Position numbers and translations under genes: made by a program. From NCBI GenBank assembly GCA_034928535.1, contig JAYFOV010000029.1, forward strand, positions 1-64,000: a stretch of DNA of 64,000 nucleotides, given 5' to 3'. Under the pieces are notes generated by a model. That model saw only the letters and a program-made list of their open reading frames with translations. It was not told the origin of the DNA and ran no database searches. This document shows, one piece after another, positions 22,836 to 31,419 of the stretch. The DNA comes from CAXXOK01 sp001604115. Its GTDB lineage: Bacteria > Bacillota > Clostridia > Christensenellales > Aristaeellaceae. The stretch's first letter is position 1, and every line of letters starts with the position of its first letter.

Positions 22836-23906
22836 CTACAGCAATGTTTTGAGCAGCGGTATTTTTTTCAGCACCCATGCCAAGGCAAGTGCGGCTAGAA
22901 AAACGCACGCTTCCCATACCAAGGCGGCCGCGAACGGGTTCATAATGCTGCTCAGGGGCAGGAACAGGCGGTAGCGGCTTTCGGCAATCAACAGATCTTG
23001 CAGCAGATAGATGCCAAATGCGCAGCCTCCCAGGGTTGCCCAGCGACGGCCGCTGCTCTCGCTGCGCTGCGACCGTTTGGCAAAGCCTGCCTTTGCCCAC
23101 AGCATCGTTACAATGCTGCTCACCACAATAAAGATGGAGGGCTGCGTTCGCTCATCCATGAACCAATACTTGGCTCCGTCCGCCACACGCCCTACTTCCA
23201 CATACGTGAGCCAGACGGACGCGGCCAGCGAGCCCAGCAGTGCCAACATGCATACCGTACGGCTTGGCGGCGTTGCCATCGCGTGCACGTAATGCCCCGC
23301 GAAGAAAAGCCCGATGAAAACCGAGAACATGGGAATGGCGGTATATTCGGGCAAAGCCAGTATCGGTAGGTAATGGGTGAGTAGCGGCCATAGCGCCCCT
23401 ACGGCAAAGGTCACCAGCAGCAGGTAGCGCACATCCTGTTTTTGCATTGCGCTGGCTAATCTTTGCAGGATGGGCAGCATGACCATCATGCCCAAGTAGA
23501 AATACAGGTACCAAAACGAATCCGTGATGCGTCCGCGCCAGATGGACAGCAGAAACTGCGGGATGTCGGCTGCCAACGCCCAAGAAAAGCCTTGATTCAT
23601 CAGCCGTATCAGGTAATAGAGGTATGAGAACAGCACCAGCGTCAGCAGTACCCGCACAAAGCGCCCCAAGGCGCGTTGGTAGGAATCCCGCTTCGGCAGG
23701 AGGCACGCGCCGGATACCATCACAAACAGGGGTACAGCAATTTTGCTTATATAGTACCACGCTATGGATAGCCACCATGTGGCATTGGCCGGCGTGAGCG
23801 CTTTGAACACGAGGCTGTTGGTGTGGTTCACGATCACCAGCAATGCAGCCAGAATCCTTAAAAAATCCAAGTAGGCGTGGCGTTTATCGGCCAGTCCTTG
23901 ATGCAC
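22836..23906 (-). CDS. Acyltransferase 3 family membrane protein
   Basis: A 356-residue integral membrane protein with about ten hydrophobic segments. YLDFLRILAALLVIVNHT near residue 13 holds the Arg and His of the acyltransferase 3 (NodX/OafA-like) family, and SFWYLYFYLGMMVMLPIL a further conserved block. These enzymes O-acylate surface polysaccharides or cell-wall sugars. AGGAGG at 23914-23919 is 7 bases from GTG 23906 and overlaps the upstream TTG option, so GTG is preferred. It stands alone between xth and a VOC gene. Confidence 0.82.
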   Translation of the reverse strand: MHQGLADKRHAYLDFLRILAALLVIVNHTNSLVFKALTPANATWWLSIAWYYISKIAVPLFVMVSGACLLPKRDSYQRALGRFVRVLLTLVLFSYLYYLIRLMNQGFSWALAADIPQFLLSIWRGRITDSFWYLYFYLGMMVMLPILQRLASAMQKQDVRYLLLVTFAVGALWPLLTHYLPILALPEYTAIPMFSVFIGLFFAGHYVHAMATPPSRTVCMLALLGSLAASVWLTYVEVGRVADGAKYWFMDERTQPSIFIVVSSIVTMLWAKAGFAKRSQRSESSGRRWATLGGCAFGIYLLQDLLIAESRYRLFLPLSSIMNPFAAALVWEACVFLAALALAWVLKKIPLLKTLL

Positions 23907-24042
23907 GGCCAATCCTCCTGTCTTTATCTTGTCTTGGCTTGGACATCGGGCGTACCGCCAAAAGCGGCGGTCGTTTGCATCGTTGTTTCCGCTGCGTTTT
24001 GGGGGTATGCCGGTGCGGGGCGGTTTGATCCGCTCCGATTTG

Positions 24043-24426
24043 CTATGCCGTCAGCTCCAACTCGCAGCCGCCCGGCCCCAGCACGCAGCTTTCGTAATAG
24101 CCATCTCCGGTCGTGCGCGGGCCGCTCACCACGGTGTAACCATCGGCGGCCAACCGTTGGGTCAGCACATCGACTGCCGCATGGCTGCCCAGCGCAAAGG
24201 CGATGTGCACATACCCAATGGGGTAACGGACTACCTCACGCGCCGTCATGTGCGGGCGGCACATCAATTCCAGCCGCGCGCCATCGGCAAAGGTCAGGAA
24301 ATACGTTTTCAGCCCTGTGTTGGGATTGTGATACCCGGCATTGGACTTCGCGCCAAAATAGCGCACAAAAAAATCCCGGGCGCTTTCCAGATCCTCTACA
24401 TACATCGCCATGTGATCGATCCGCAC
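24043..24426 (-). CDS. VOC (glyoxalase/bleomycin-resistance-like) family protein
   Basis: A 127-residue protein with two beta-alpha-beta-beta-beta modules: IDHMAMYVEDLESARDFFVRYFGA, then TYFLTFADGARLELMCRP; YVHIAFALGS, then GYYESCVLGPGGCELELTA. His 5, Glu and the second-module residues would bind the metal. Start is a GTG with AAGGAGCC 9-10 bases upstream. Members include lactoylglutathione lyases and antibiotic-binding proteins; the specific reaction cannot be told. Confidence 0.85.
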   Translation of the reverse strand: MRIDHMAMYVEDLESARDFFVRYFGAKSNAGYHNPNTGLKTYFLTFADGARLELMCRPHMTAREVVRYPIGYVHIAFALGSHAAVDVLTQRLAADGYTVVSGPRTTGDGYYESCVLGPGGCELELTA

Positions 24427-24625
24427 AGTATGGGCTCCTTCTCATCTTTTAGTATTGATGATACCTTCTCTGCTTTTTCCTGTCAAGCGGGAGGGGGTAC
24501 TTCCAGCCCACGGTATCGGTATAAGGAAAACATGACCTGCAGGCGAAGGGTCTGCATGCGTCACAGCACTTAAACCACAGCAACGGATTTGCGGCGTTAC
24601 CGCACGCACCAATGCCGCAATATCA

Positions 24626-24660
24626 AAAGGCACGCCGCGCAGTGTTCCTGCGCGGCGTGC
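24626..24660 (-). terminator. tyrS operon terminator
   Basis: GCACGCCGCGCAG pairs with CTGCGCGGCGTGC across a 5-base loop (24630-24660); on the minus strand CCTTTTGAT follows. It ends the aminotransferase-tyrS operon. Confidence 0.85.
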
Positions 24661-24670
24661 ATGGGAGTGC

Positions 24671-25891
24671 TCAGCTGAGCACCAGACGGCAGTAGCTTTT
24701 TTTCCCCTTCCGGAGCAACAGGCCATTTTCGCCGATCTGCCCGGCGGTGATCACCTGCTCAATATCGGTGGCCTTTTCTTCGCCCACAAGCACGGCGCCG
24801 CTTTGTACCATTTTACGGGCTTCGCCGCGGCTGGAGCACAGGCCACAGGCAGCCAGCAGGGTGGTCAAGCGCGCATCTTCCGCGAGCATGGCAGGGGTCA
24901 TGGTGTAGGTGGGCACGTTGTCCAGGTTGCCAACACCGCCAAACAGAGCCTTGGATGCCTCCTGCGCCTTGAGGGCTTCCTCCTCACCGTGGATCAGTTT
25001 GGTCACTTCGTAGGCAAGTACCTGTTTGGCCTCGTTGATGGCGCTGTCCCTAAGCGCGCCAAGCCTACGCACTTCATCCATAGGCAGGAAGGTGAGCAGC
25101 CCCAGGAAACGCTCCACATCCGCATCCTGCACATTGCGCCAGTATTGGTAGAACTCATAGGGCGATGTGCGCGCCGGATCCAGCCACAACGCGCCCTTTT
25201 CGGTTTTGCCCATCTTTTTGCCATCGGCCGTCATGATGAGTTTGCACGTGAGCGCGAAGGCCGGTTCCCGCTCCTTGCGGCGGATCAGATCCGCGCCGGA
25301 TAGAATATTGCTCCATTGATCGTCCCCGCCGATCTGCAGGCGGCAATTGTGGCGCTTGAACAGCTCCAGGAAGTCATAGCTCTGCATCAGCATATAGTTG
25401 AACTCCAGGAACGTGAGCCCTACCTCCAGGCGCTTTTTATAGCAGTCCGCAGCCAGCATGTGGTTCACGCTGAACAGCGCGCCGATGTCACGCAGGAAGT
25501 CCACATAGTTCAGGTTCAGGAGCCAGTCTGCGTTGTTGACCATAATGGCCTGATCCTCACCGAAGGTAATGAAGCGGCTGAGTTGCTTTTGAATGGCAGC
25601 CACATTGGCGGCGATGGTTTCACGGGTCATCATTTTGCGCAGATCGGTCTTGCCACTGGGATCGCCGACCATGGCCGTGCCCCCGCCACACAGCATGACG
25701 GGCTTGTGCCCGGCCCGTTGCAGGTGCGCGCTCATCAAAATAGGGATGAAGTGCCCCACATGCAGGCTGTCTGCGGTAGGGTCAATGCCCAGGTAGAAGG
25801 TCATGGGTTGCTCCATCGCCTTGTACAGATCCTCCTCGAAGGTTACCTGGGCAATGAAGCCGCGTTCTTTGAGTGTGTCCAGAATGTGCAT
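24671..25891 (-). CDS. tyrS: Tyrosyl-tRNA synthetase
   Basis: A 406-residue class I synthetase. HVGH at residues 44-47 is the HIGH motif, KMGKT near residue 225 the KMSKS loop, and LQIGGDDQWSNI the tyrosine/tRNA pocket. An S4 RNA-binding domain fills residues about 345-405 (SSRGEARKMVQSGAVLVGEEKA). It charges tRNA-Tyr. AAGGAGAAG immediately after the aminotransferase stop is its ribosome binding site; the gap is only 11 bases, so both are co-transcribed from the T-box-controlled promoter at 27398. Confidence 0.97.
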   Translation of the reverse strand: MHILDTLKERGFIAQVTFEEDLYKAMEQPMTFYLGIDPTADSLHVGHFIPILMSAHLQRAGHKPVMLCGGGTAMVGDPSGKTDLRKMMTRETIAANVAAIQKQLSRFITFGEDQAIMVNNADWLLNLNYVDFLRDIGALFSVNHMLAADCYKKRLEVGLTFLEFNYMLMQSYDFLELFKRHNCRLQIGGDDQWSNILSGADLIRRKEREPAFALTCKLIMTADGKKMGKTEKGALWLDPARTSPYEFYQYWRNVQDADVERFLGLLTFLPMDEVRRLGALRDSAINEAKQVLAYEVTKLIHGEEEALKAQEASKALFGGVGNLDNVPTYTMTPAMLAEDARLTTLLAACGLCSSRGEARKMVQSGAVLVGEEKATDIEQVITAGQIGENGLLLRKGKKSYCRLVLS

Positions 25892-25902
25892 ATCTCTTCT
25901 CC

Positions 25903-27096
25903 TTATTGGTGTAGGCGTTCAGCGAACAGATCGCGCAGGATCGCCATGCCTGTGTGGATTTGGGGCAGCGTGCTGTTGGAAAAATTCAGCCGCAGCGTGT
26001 TGTGGTGCCCGCCGTCCGGGTAGAAACTGGTGCCCGGCACAAAAGCCACCCCGCGCTCAACAGCCATGGAAAACGCCTCGCCGGCATGGAACCCCTCCGG
26101 CATGGTCACAAAGACGAACAGCCCACCTTCTGGTCGCGTGTAGGCAGTGCCTTCCGGGAAGGTAGCCAGCTCGGCCAACATCGCGTCCAGCTTCTCGCGG
26201 TAGGCCGGAACGATTGCCTGAATGTGCGGCGGCAGCAAGCCGCGGCGCAGGAACTGATCCACGATCGCCTGGGCAATGTTGGAAGTGTGCAGGTCGCTGC
26301 CTTGTTTGGCGATGGCACACTTGGCAATGATCTCTGCGTTGGCGATCATGTACCCCACGCGCAGGCCGGGGCTGATGATTTTGGAAAAACTGCCCATGTA
26401 CACCACATGCTCGCTGCGGTCATACTCCTTGATGGGGGGCAGGGGCGTGCCGCTGTAGCGCAGGTCACGGTAAGGATCATCCTCCACAACCAAAAAGCCG
26501 TACTTGGCGGCCATCTCGGCAATGGGTTTGCGGCGCTCGGCGGCTAGCGTGCGACCGGTCGGGTTTTGGAAGGTCGGTATCACATAGAGCATCTTCGGTT
26601 TGTGCGCGATCACGGCCTCCTCCAGTTTGTCCAGCAGGATGCCGTTTTCATCACTGGCCACCGGCACCAGCTTTTGCTGGTAGATGCGCAGTGTCTGCAT
26701 ATTGCCCAGGAAGGTGGGGCTTTCCACCAGGATGGTATCCCCGGGGTTGGTAAAGGCCTTGCACATCAAGTCGATGCCCTGTGTGCTGCCGGAAAGCGGC
26801 AGGAGGTTATCCAGGCCAATCGGGAAGCGGTATGCGCTGCTCAGGTAGGCATGCAGGCTTTCCACAAAGGGCGGATACCCTTCGGTGGCGCCGTATTGGA
26901 GGATGCGCTTGCCATCTGCGAGCAGTGCGTCGTGCGCCAACTCAGCGCAGGTTTCATTGGGGAGTGCATCGCTGCTGGGGTTACCGCCCGCAAAGCTGAT
27001 CATGCCCGGCTTGGCGAGTACTTTGAATATCGCCCTGATCGCACTGCCGCTGATGCCCTCGAACCGATCCGCGTACGTCACGCCACTGGGTAACAT
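25903..27096 (-). CDS. PLP-dependent aminotransferase, 2-aminoadipate/aromatic type
   Basis: A 397-residue class I/II aminotransferase. GSTQGIDLMCKAFTNPGD near residue 105 is the cofactor phosphate loop, PTFQNPTGRTL the substrate Asn region, VVEDDPY the ring-holding Asp, and MGSFSKIISPGLRVGY carries the Schiff-base Lys near 239. The sequence is closest to the MocR-related LysN/aromatic aminotransferases but has no DNA-binding domain. It is the first gene after a T-box with a UAC specifier and lies directly before tyrS, so a role in making or using tyrosine is a fair inference. GGAGGGC precedes the ATG. Confidence 0.88.
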   Translation of the reverse strand: MLPSGVTYADRFEGISGSAIRAIFKVLAKPGMISFAGGNPSSDALPNETCAELAHDALLADGKRILQYGATEGYPPFVESLHAYLSSAYRFPIGLDNLLPLSGSTQGIDLMCKAFTNPGDTILVESPTFLGNMQTLRIYQQKLVPVASDENGILLDKLEEAVIAHKPKMLYVIPTFQNPTGRTLAAERRKPIAEMAAKYGFLVVEDDPYRDLRYSGTPLPPIKEYDRSEHVVYMGSFSKIISPGLRVGYMIANAEIIAKCAIAKQGSDLHTSNIAQAIVDQFLRRGLLPPHIQAIVPAYREKLDAMLAELATFPEGTAYTRPEGGLFVFVTMPEGFHAGEAFSMAVERGVAFVPGTSFYPDGGHHNTLRLNFSNSTLPQIHTGMAILRDLFAERLHQ

Positions 27097-27121
27097 AGTA
27101 GCCCTCCTTTACTTGCCCTGC

Positions 27122-27392
27122 AACAAAAAAACAAAAAGCCCGCCCCCACGCAGGTGGGGGAAGGCGAAGGTCGCGGTACCACTTCCCATTGGCAAAGCTT
27201 TGCAGCCGTGCCCTCGGCGGGAACCCATGGATTCCCTTGCGCAATATCCGGCGCGCCGGCTGCCGCCTACTAAGCCAAGGCCGTTGGGGGCAGTGCTCCG
27301 GGATGTATTCGCCGCATCGCCGCCACCCCCTTGCACCGACCGGGGGCTCTCTGCAGGCGTGAAATGCGGGTACTGGTTCCCATCCAAGCGTT
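27122..27392 (-). promoter_or_regulatory. T-box leader, tyrosine type
   Basis: On the minus strand the leader begins near 27391. It contains a stem I with the AGAGAG...GGTGCAAG loop features, a UAC codon in the specifier-loop position (complement of 27305-27307), and the T-box AGTGGTACCGCG (27172-27183). A terminator hairpin CCTTCCCCCAC/GTGGGGGCGGG (27138-27165) and a long T-run (27124-27137) end it. Uncharged tRNA-Tyr would stabilise the antiterminator and let transcription enter the aminotransferase and tyrS genes. Confidence 0.9.
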
Positions 27393-27397
27393 AGGTC

Positions 27398-27427
27398 ATT
27401 ATAGTCAAAACAATCGCAGCTTGTCAA
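27398..27427 (-). promoter_or_regulatory. Promoter of the T-box / aminotransferase-tyrS operon
   Basis: On the minus strand TTGACA (27422-27427) and TATAAT (27398-27403) are both consensus, separated by 18 bases. Confidence 0.85.
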
Positions 27428-27559
27428 GGGGCTGTTGCCGGGAAAACGGTAGGCAAGAACGGGCATGCATCGCTATGCTTGCCCGTGCGCACGGGTTGTG
27501 CTATGCTGGGACGGACAACCCATCATGCGGGCAATGGCCTGCCGCGGGAGGGCTTACTT

Positions 27560-29113
27560 GTGACAAAAAGGGTTCACATTGGCAAGGTCTATCTGTATTG
27601 CCTGCTGGCAGCCTTGCTGTGCCTGCTGGTGTGCAGCAAATCATCGCCCCTGTATCCCATCAATGACTGGACGGATGCAAACGCCTACCTTTCCAGCGGC
27701 AAGGGCATGCTGGCAGGGCGCGTGATGTACCGTGACCTGTATGAGCATAAAGGGCCGCTGCTCTATGCGCTGCACGCACTGGCGTGCCTGATAGACGCCG
27801 GCAGCTTTTTGGGCGTGTTCACGCTGGAGGTGCTGGCGGTATCGCTGTACCTGTTGGCAGGCTATGCCCTACTCACTCTGTACGGGGCAGGGCGGACGGC
27901 GCTGTACGCACTGCCGCTGCTCGCATTGGCCATGGCTTCGTCCCAGAGCTTTCAAATGGGGGACAGCGCGGAGGAACTATGCATGCCCATGCTTGCCTGG
28001 TCGCTGTACAGCCTGCTGCGGTGGTACCGCTTGCAGGCGCCTGCGCGTATGGGAAGCGGATGGCTTTTGGCCAATGGGGCGCTCATGGCCTGTGTGCTGT
28101 GGGTCAAGTTTACCATGCTGGGCATGTACCTGCCTTGGCTAGCGATGCTGCTGTGGCATATGGCGCGGCGCGGCGCCTGGCGGGATGTGGTTAGCACGCT
28201 GGGTTGGCTGTTGCTCGGCGCGCTGCTGGCCACACTGCCGTGGCTGCTCTATTTTGGGGTGAACGGCGCCATTGGCGATTGGCTCAAGACATACCTGTAT
28301 GACAATCTGTTTCTGTACCAGGACCAACCGTCTTTGGGGCTGATGGCGCGTGGAAAGGCTATGCTTCAGGCGGGGCTGGCGTGGGTGCTCGGCAATCCGC
28401 TCTATACAGTGCCCATGCTGTTTGGACTGTTGTGGTTGACTTGGGGACGGAAAGCCATCACAGACGCGGCGGCTTCGCCGGAGGCCGCCGGGGATGGGAA
28501 GGCGGCGGACGCAGGCATCTCCAGATGGGAAATCACGCTGCTGTGGAGTGGCTTTGCCGTACTTGCGCTGGGTGTTTTTATCGGGGGCAAAAGCTATGTG
28601 TATTATGGGCTCATCTTGGCAGCCTTCCTGCCCTTTGCAGCGCTGCCAGTTTGCCTGTGGGCAGAAAAACTGCCGCGACTGGGCAAAAGGGCACAACTGG
28701 CTGCACTGTGCGGCTGTGCAGTGCTGGCTGCAGGGCTCGGGCTTTGGCTCACGCCCAACCGTGCGGATTTTCTCAAGCCGCGTGCGGATACCATGCAGTA
28801 TCGCTTTGCAGCCATTGTGAACCAAACCCCGGGCGCAACGCTGCTCAATTATGGATTCATGGACGCGGGCTTTTATACGGCATGCGGCATTGCGCCCAGT
28901 GTGAAGTATTTTCATCAAACCAATATGAACCTGCCCGAGATGTATGAGGAGCAGGCGCGCTATATCGCGCAGGGCTTGACGGACTATGTGATAACCCGCG
29001 GCAAACAACCGGAGACCATCACCCAGCGCTATACTTTGATCGCGACGGAGGATGCGCCGCCGGATTTCTGGTATCAGAAAGTGTATCTGTACCGGCGAAA
29101 TGCACAGCCCTGA
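27560..29113 (+). CDS. Multi-pass membrane glycosyltransferase-like protein (GT-C fold)
   Basis: A 517-residue protein with about eleven membrane segments and a large first loop (NDWTDANAYLSSGKGMLAGRVMYRDLYEHKGPLLY) containing acidic residues and the YEHKGP motif typical of ArnT/PMT-like GT-C enzymes. The C-terminal soluble part is about 110 residues. Such enzymes move sugars from polyprenyl carriers to wall polymers or proteins. GTG 27560 lies 8 bases after GGGAGGG; an upstream ATG at 27479 has no ribosome binding site. It is transcribed divergently from the T-box operon. Confidence 0.78.
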   Translation: MTKRVHIGKVYLYCLLAALLCLLVCSKSSPLYPINDWTDANAYLSSGKGMLAGRVMYRDLYEHKGPLLYALHALACLIDAGSFLGVFTLEVLAVSLYLLAGYALLTLYGAGRTALYALPLLALAMASSQSFQMGDSAEELCMPMLAWSLYSLLRWYRLQAPARMGSGWLLANGALMACVLWVKFTMLGMYLPWLAMLLWHMARRGAWRDVVSTLGWLLLGALLATLPWLLYFGVNGAIGDWLKTYLYDNLFLYQDQPSLGLMARGKAMLQAGLAWVLGNPLYTVPMLFGLLWLTWGRKAITDAAASPEAAGDGKAADAGISRWEITLLWSGFAVLALGVFIGGKSYVYYGLILAAFLPFAALPVCLWAEKLPRLGKRAQLAALCGCAVLAAGLGLWLTPNRADFLKPRADTMQYRFAAIVNQTPGATLLNYGFMDAGFYTACGIAPSVKYFHQTNMNLPEMYEEQARYIAQGLTDYVITRGKQPETITQRYTLIATEDAPPDFWYQKVYLYRRNAQP

Positions 29114-29161
29114 AACGGCCGCTGCATCCAACGCTGTGTCCAGGCATCCTTTTCAATAGAC

Positions 29162-29205
29162 GCAACAGAGCACCGGCGGGGCATGCCCCGCCGGTGCTCT
29201 GTTGC
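29162..29205. terminator. Perfect 44-bp palindrome between convergent genes
   Basis: The 44 bases read identically on both strands, with centre GCATGC and GC-rich arms. It sits between the ends of the glycosyltransferase-like gene and the importer operon and probably stops transcription from both sides, but no T-run follows on either strand. Confidence 0.75.
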
Positions 29206-29233
29206 TATGGTATGGGGTCTTTCATCACGCTGC

Positions 29234-30217
29234 TCAGCGCCCGCCTTTATCGTAAGGGACGCCCTCTGCCTTGGGGGCGCGGCTCTTTTTGCTGGTGAGG
29301 ATGAGCACGATCATGGTCACGATGTAGGGGAGCATCAGGTAGATGTATTCCGAGCTCTTGATACCCTCAAACTTCGGCAGGAAGGGAATCGAGCCTGCAT
29401 AGGAACCGATAATCTTGAACAGTGCGAAAAACAGGCTGGCGCCCAGAATGTTCAGCGGTTTCCAGTTACCGAAAATCATCACGGCCAAGGCCAGGAAGCC
29501 GTAACCAGCCACGCTGCTCTGGAAGCCGGAACCCGCCGCCACCGTGAAGGCCAGGCCGCCGATCCCGCCCAGGAAACCGGATATGGCCACACCCAGGTAG
29601 CGCATCCGGTACACGTTGATCCCAACGCTGTCCGCCGCTTGCGGATGCTCGCCGCAGGCGCGCAGGCGCAAGCCGGTTTTGGTTTTGTACATGAAAACGA
29701 TCACGGCAATCAGCAGCAGGAAGGCAATGGGGGTGGTGAGGTACAGGCTTTTGAAAAACATGCGGGACAGGAAGTCTGTGCCAGGCTGCATGCCAAGGCT
29801 TTCCTGGGAGATGCGGATCCATTTGGGGATCAGGATGGTCGTCTGCGCCTGCCCCTGCGCAGCCCAGGTAACGATCACGGCCAAGGCGGGCGCCATCATG
29901 TTCAGCGCAGTACCGCCGATGGTCTGATCCGCCTTCAGGCGGATGGAAGCAAAGGCCAGCAGCATGCTGAAGAGCAGTCCGGCAATCCCTGCAATGAGGA
30001 TGGCCAGCAGCATGTACAGCTGCGGCGCGTTGGCGCCAAAGCCCATATCGTCCGTATAGCGCAGGAACAGACAGCCGCACAGCGCGCCGATGATCATGAT
30101 GCCCTCCAGCGCAATGTTGATGATGCCGCTTCGTTCGGAGGACATACCGCCCATGGCGACCAGCAACAGGGGAACCGCAAAAAGGATCGTGGCGCTTAAA
30201 ATATCGGCAAAAATCAT
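29234..30217 (-). CDS. ABC importer permease, second subunit (nucleoside/BMP type)
   Basis: A 327-residue permease with about nine membrane segments. GIINIALEGIMIIGAL near residue 31 and the EAA-like GLRLRACGEHPQAADSVGINV near 180 are the marks of the BPD_transp_2 permeases of BMP-linked nucleoside importers. The ATG overlaps the stop of the first permease by four bases. It is the last gene of the operon. Confidence 0.9.
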   Translation of the reverse strand: MIFADILSATILFAVPLLLVAMGGMSSERSGIINIALEGIMIIGALCGCLFLRYTDDMGFGANAPQLYMLLAILIAGIAGLLFSMLLAFASIRLKADQTIGGTALNMMAPALAVIVTWAAQGQAQTTILIPKWIRISQESLGMQPGTDFLSRMFFKSLYLTTPIAFLLLIAVIVFMYKTKTGLRLRACGEHPQAADSVGINVYRMRYLGVAISGFLGGIGGLAFTVAAGSGFQSSVAGYGFLALAVMIFGNWKPLNILGASLFFALFKIIGSYAGSIPFLPKFEGIKSSEYIYLMLPYIVTMIVLILTSKKSRAPKAEGVPYDKGGR

Positions 30218-31419
30218 TGTGCATCCTCCTTTTGAGCGGCTTGCGCTGTGGCGGTGGTGTCGGGATCGCTCACCGAGGCTTCGGCTGTGTTCAACGCAGG
30301 CACTTCCAGGTTGGCATTGCGCGGTGAACCGCGCAGGATCAGCTTGGCGATCCAGCCCTTCATCAATAGCGCAAAGGCGCTAAGGTAGATGATCGCGGAA
30401 ATAATGATGTCGATATTTTCCTTGATGAAATGGGGCTGCAGCGCATCGCCGCCCACCTGAATGTAGCTGATGAACAGGGAGCTGAAGATGACGCCCAACG
30501 GGTTGCTGCTCGCCAGCAGCGCAACCGGGATGCCGTTAAAGCCCATGCCCAGCAGCACTTTGACCAAGGTGTATTGGCCTGTGCCGCTCAGGTAGTACAG
30601 CCCGCCGCCCAAACCGGCCAGTGCACCGGAGATGATCATGGAAAGCACGATGTTGCGCTTGGCGTTGATGCCTGCATACTGGCTTGCGTGGCGGTTGTAG
30701 CCGCAGGCCTTGAGCTCATAGCCGAGCACTGTTTTTTGCAGGATGATCCAAATCACGATGGCCACGCCAATAGCAATAAAAATGCCGATGTTGATGTAGT
30801 TGCTGTTCATGAGCGTATCCAACCCGCCTTTGGGCAGGATACCCGCGGGGTTGGCATCCATCAGGGGTGCCGTGCGGTCCTTGATGGTGCTTTTGCTCCA
30901 ATAGTTGGTCAGCATGATGGGCATGTTATTGATGGTGAGGTTGACCGCATACATGGTGATCCAGTTGAACATGATGGAGGTGATGACCTCATTGACGTTG
31001 AACAGCGCCTTGCATATGCCGGGAATCGCGCCCAGTAGCGCACCGCCAAGCGCGGCGGCAATCAGGGCAATGTACCAGGGCTGCTGCAGCGCAATGGCAA
31101 CAGTCAAAGCGCAGAACGCGCCCATCGTGTATTGCCCGGCTGCGCCAATGTTAAACAAACCAGTTTTGAAAGCGAAGGCAACGGCAAGGCCGCACAGCAT
31201 CAACGGCATCGCCTGGTAGAGCACTTTGGCCATTTTCTCGGTCGTGGCCAAGCCGGTGGTCAGAATTTTCAGGAAACCGCTGAAGGCATGCGCAGGATTG
31301 AGCAAGCTCAGCAAGGCCAAGCCCACCAGCAAGCCAACCATGATGGACAGCAGCGAGGCCAGCAGACTGATGAGCCCCTGTGTACCGCGGAGTGATTTTG
31401 TCTGTTTGGGTTTCATCAT
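30214..31419 (-). CDS. ABC importer permease, first subunit (nucleoside/BMP type)
   Basis: A 401-residue permease with about ten membrane segments, LFNIGAAGQYTMGAF near residue 89 and the cytoplasmic coupling helix GYELKACGYNRHASQYAGIN. A 35-residue charged tail follows the last segment. It pairs with the shorter permease downstream to form the membrane channel. Its ATG overlaps the ATPase stop by four bases and its own stop overlaps the next gene by four, so subunits are made in step. Confidence 0.9.
   Translation of the reverse strand: MMKPKQTKSLRGTQGLISLLASLLSIMVGLLVGLALLSLLNPAHAFSGFLKILTTGLATTEKMAKVLYQAMPLMLCGLAVAFAFKTGLFNIGAAGQYTMGAFCALTVAIALQQPWYIALIAAALGGALLGAIPGICKALFNVNEVITSIMFNWITMYAVNLTINNMPIMLTNYWSKSTIKDRTAPLMDANPAGILPKGGLDTLMNSNYINIGIFIAIGVAIVIWIILQKTVLGYELKACGYNRHASQYAGINAKRNIVLSMIISGALAGLGGGLYYLSGTGQYTLVKVLLGMGFNGIPVALLASSNPLGVIFSSLFISYIQVGGDALQPHFIKENIDIIISAIIYLSAFALLMKGWIAKLILRGSPRNANLEVPALNTAEASVSDPDTTATAQAAQKEDAQ

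Noticed and set aside
26981..27466. Minus-strand frame of 161 codons across the aminotransferase leader
   Set aside because: The stretch is the T-box leader with promoter and terminator; the frame has no start signal after the promoter.
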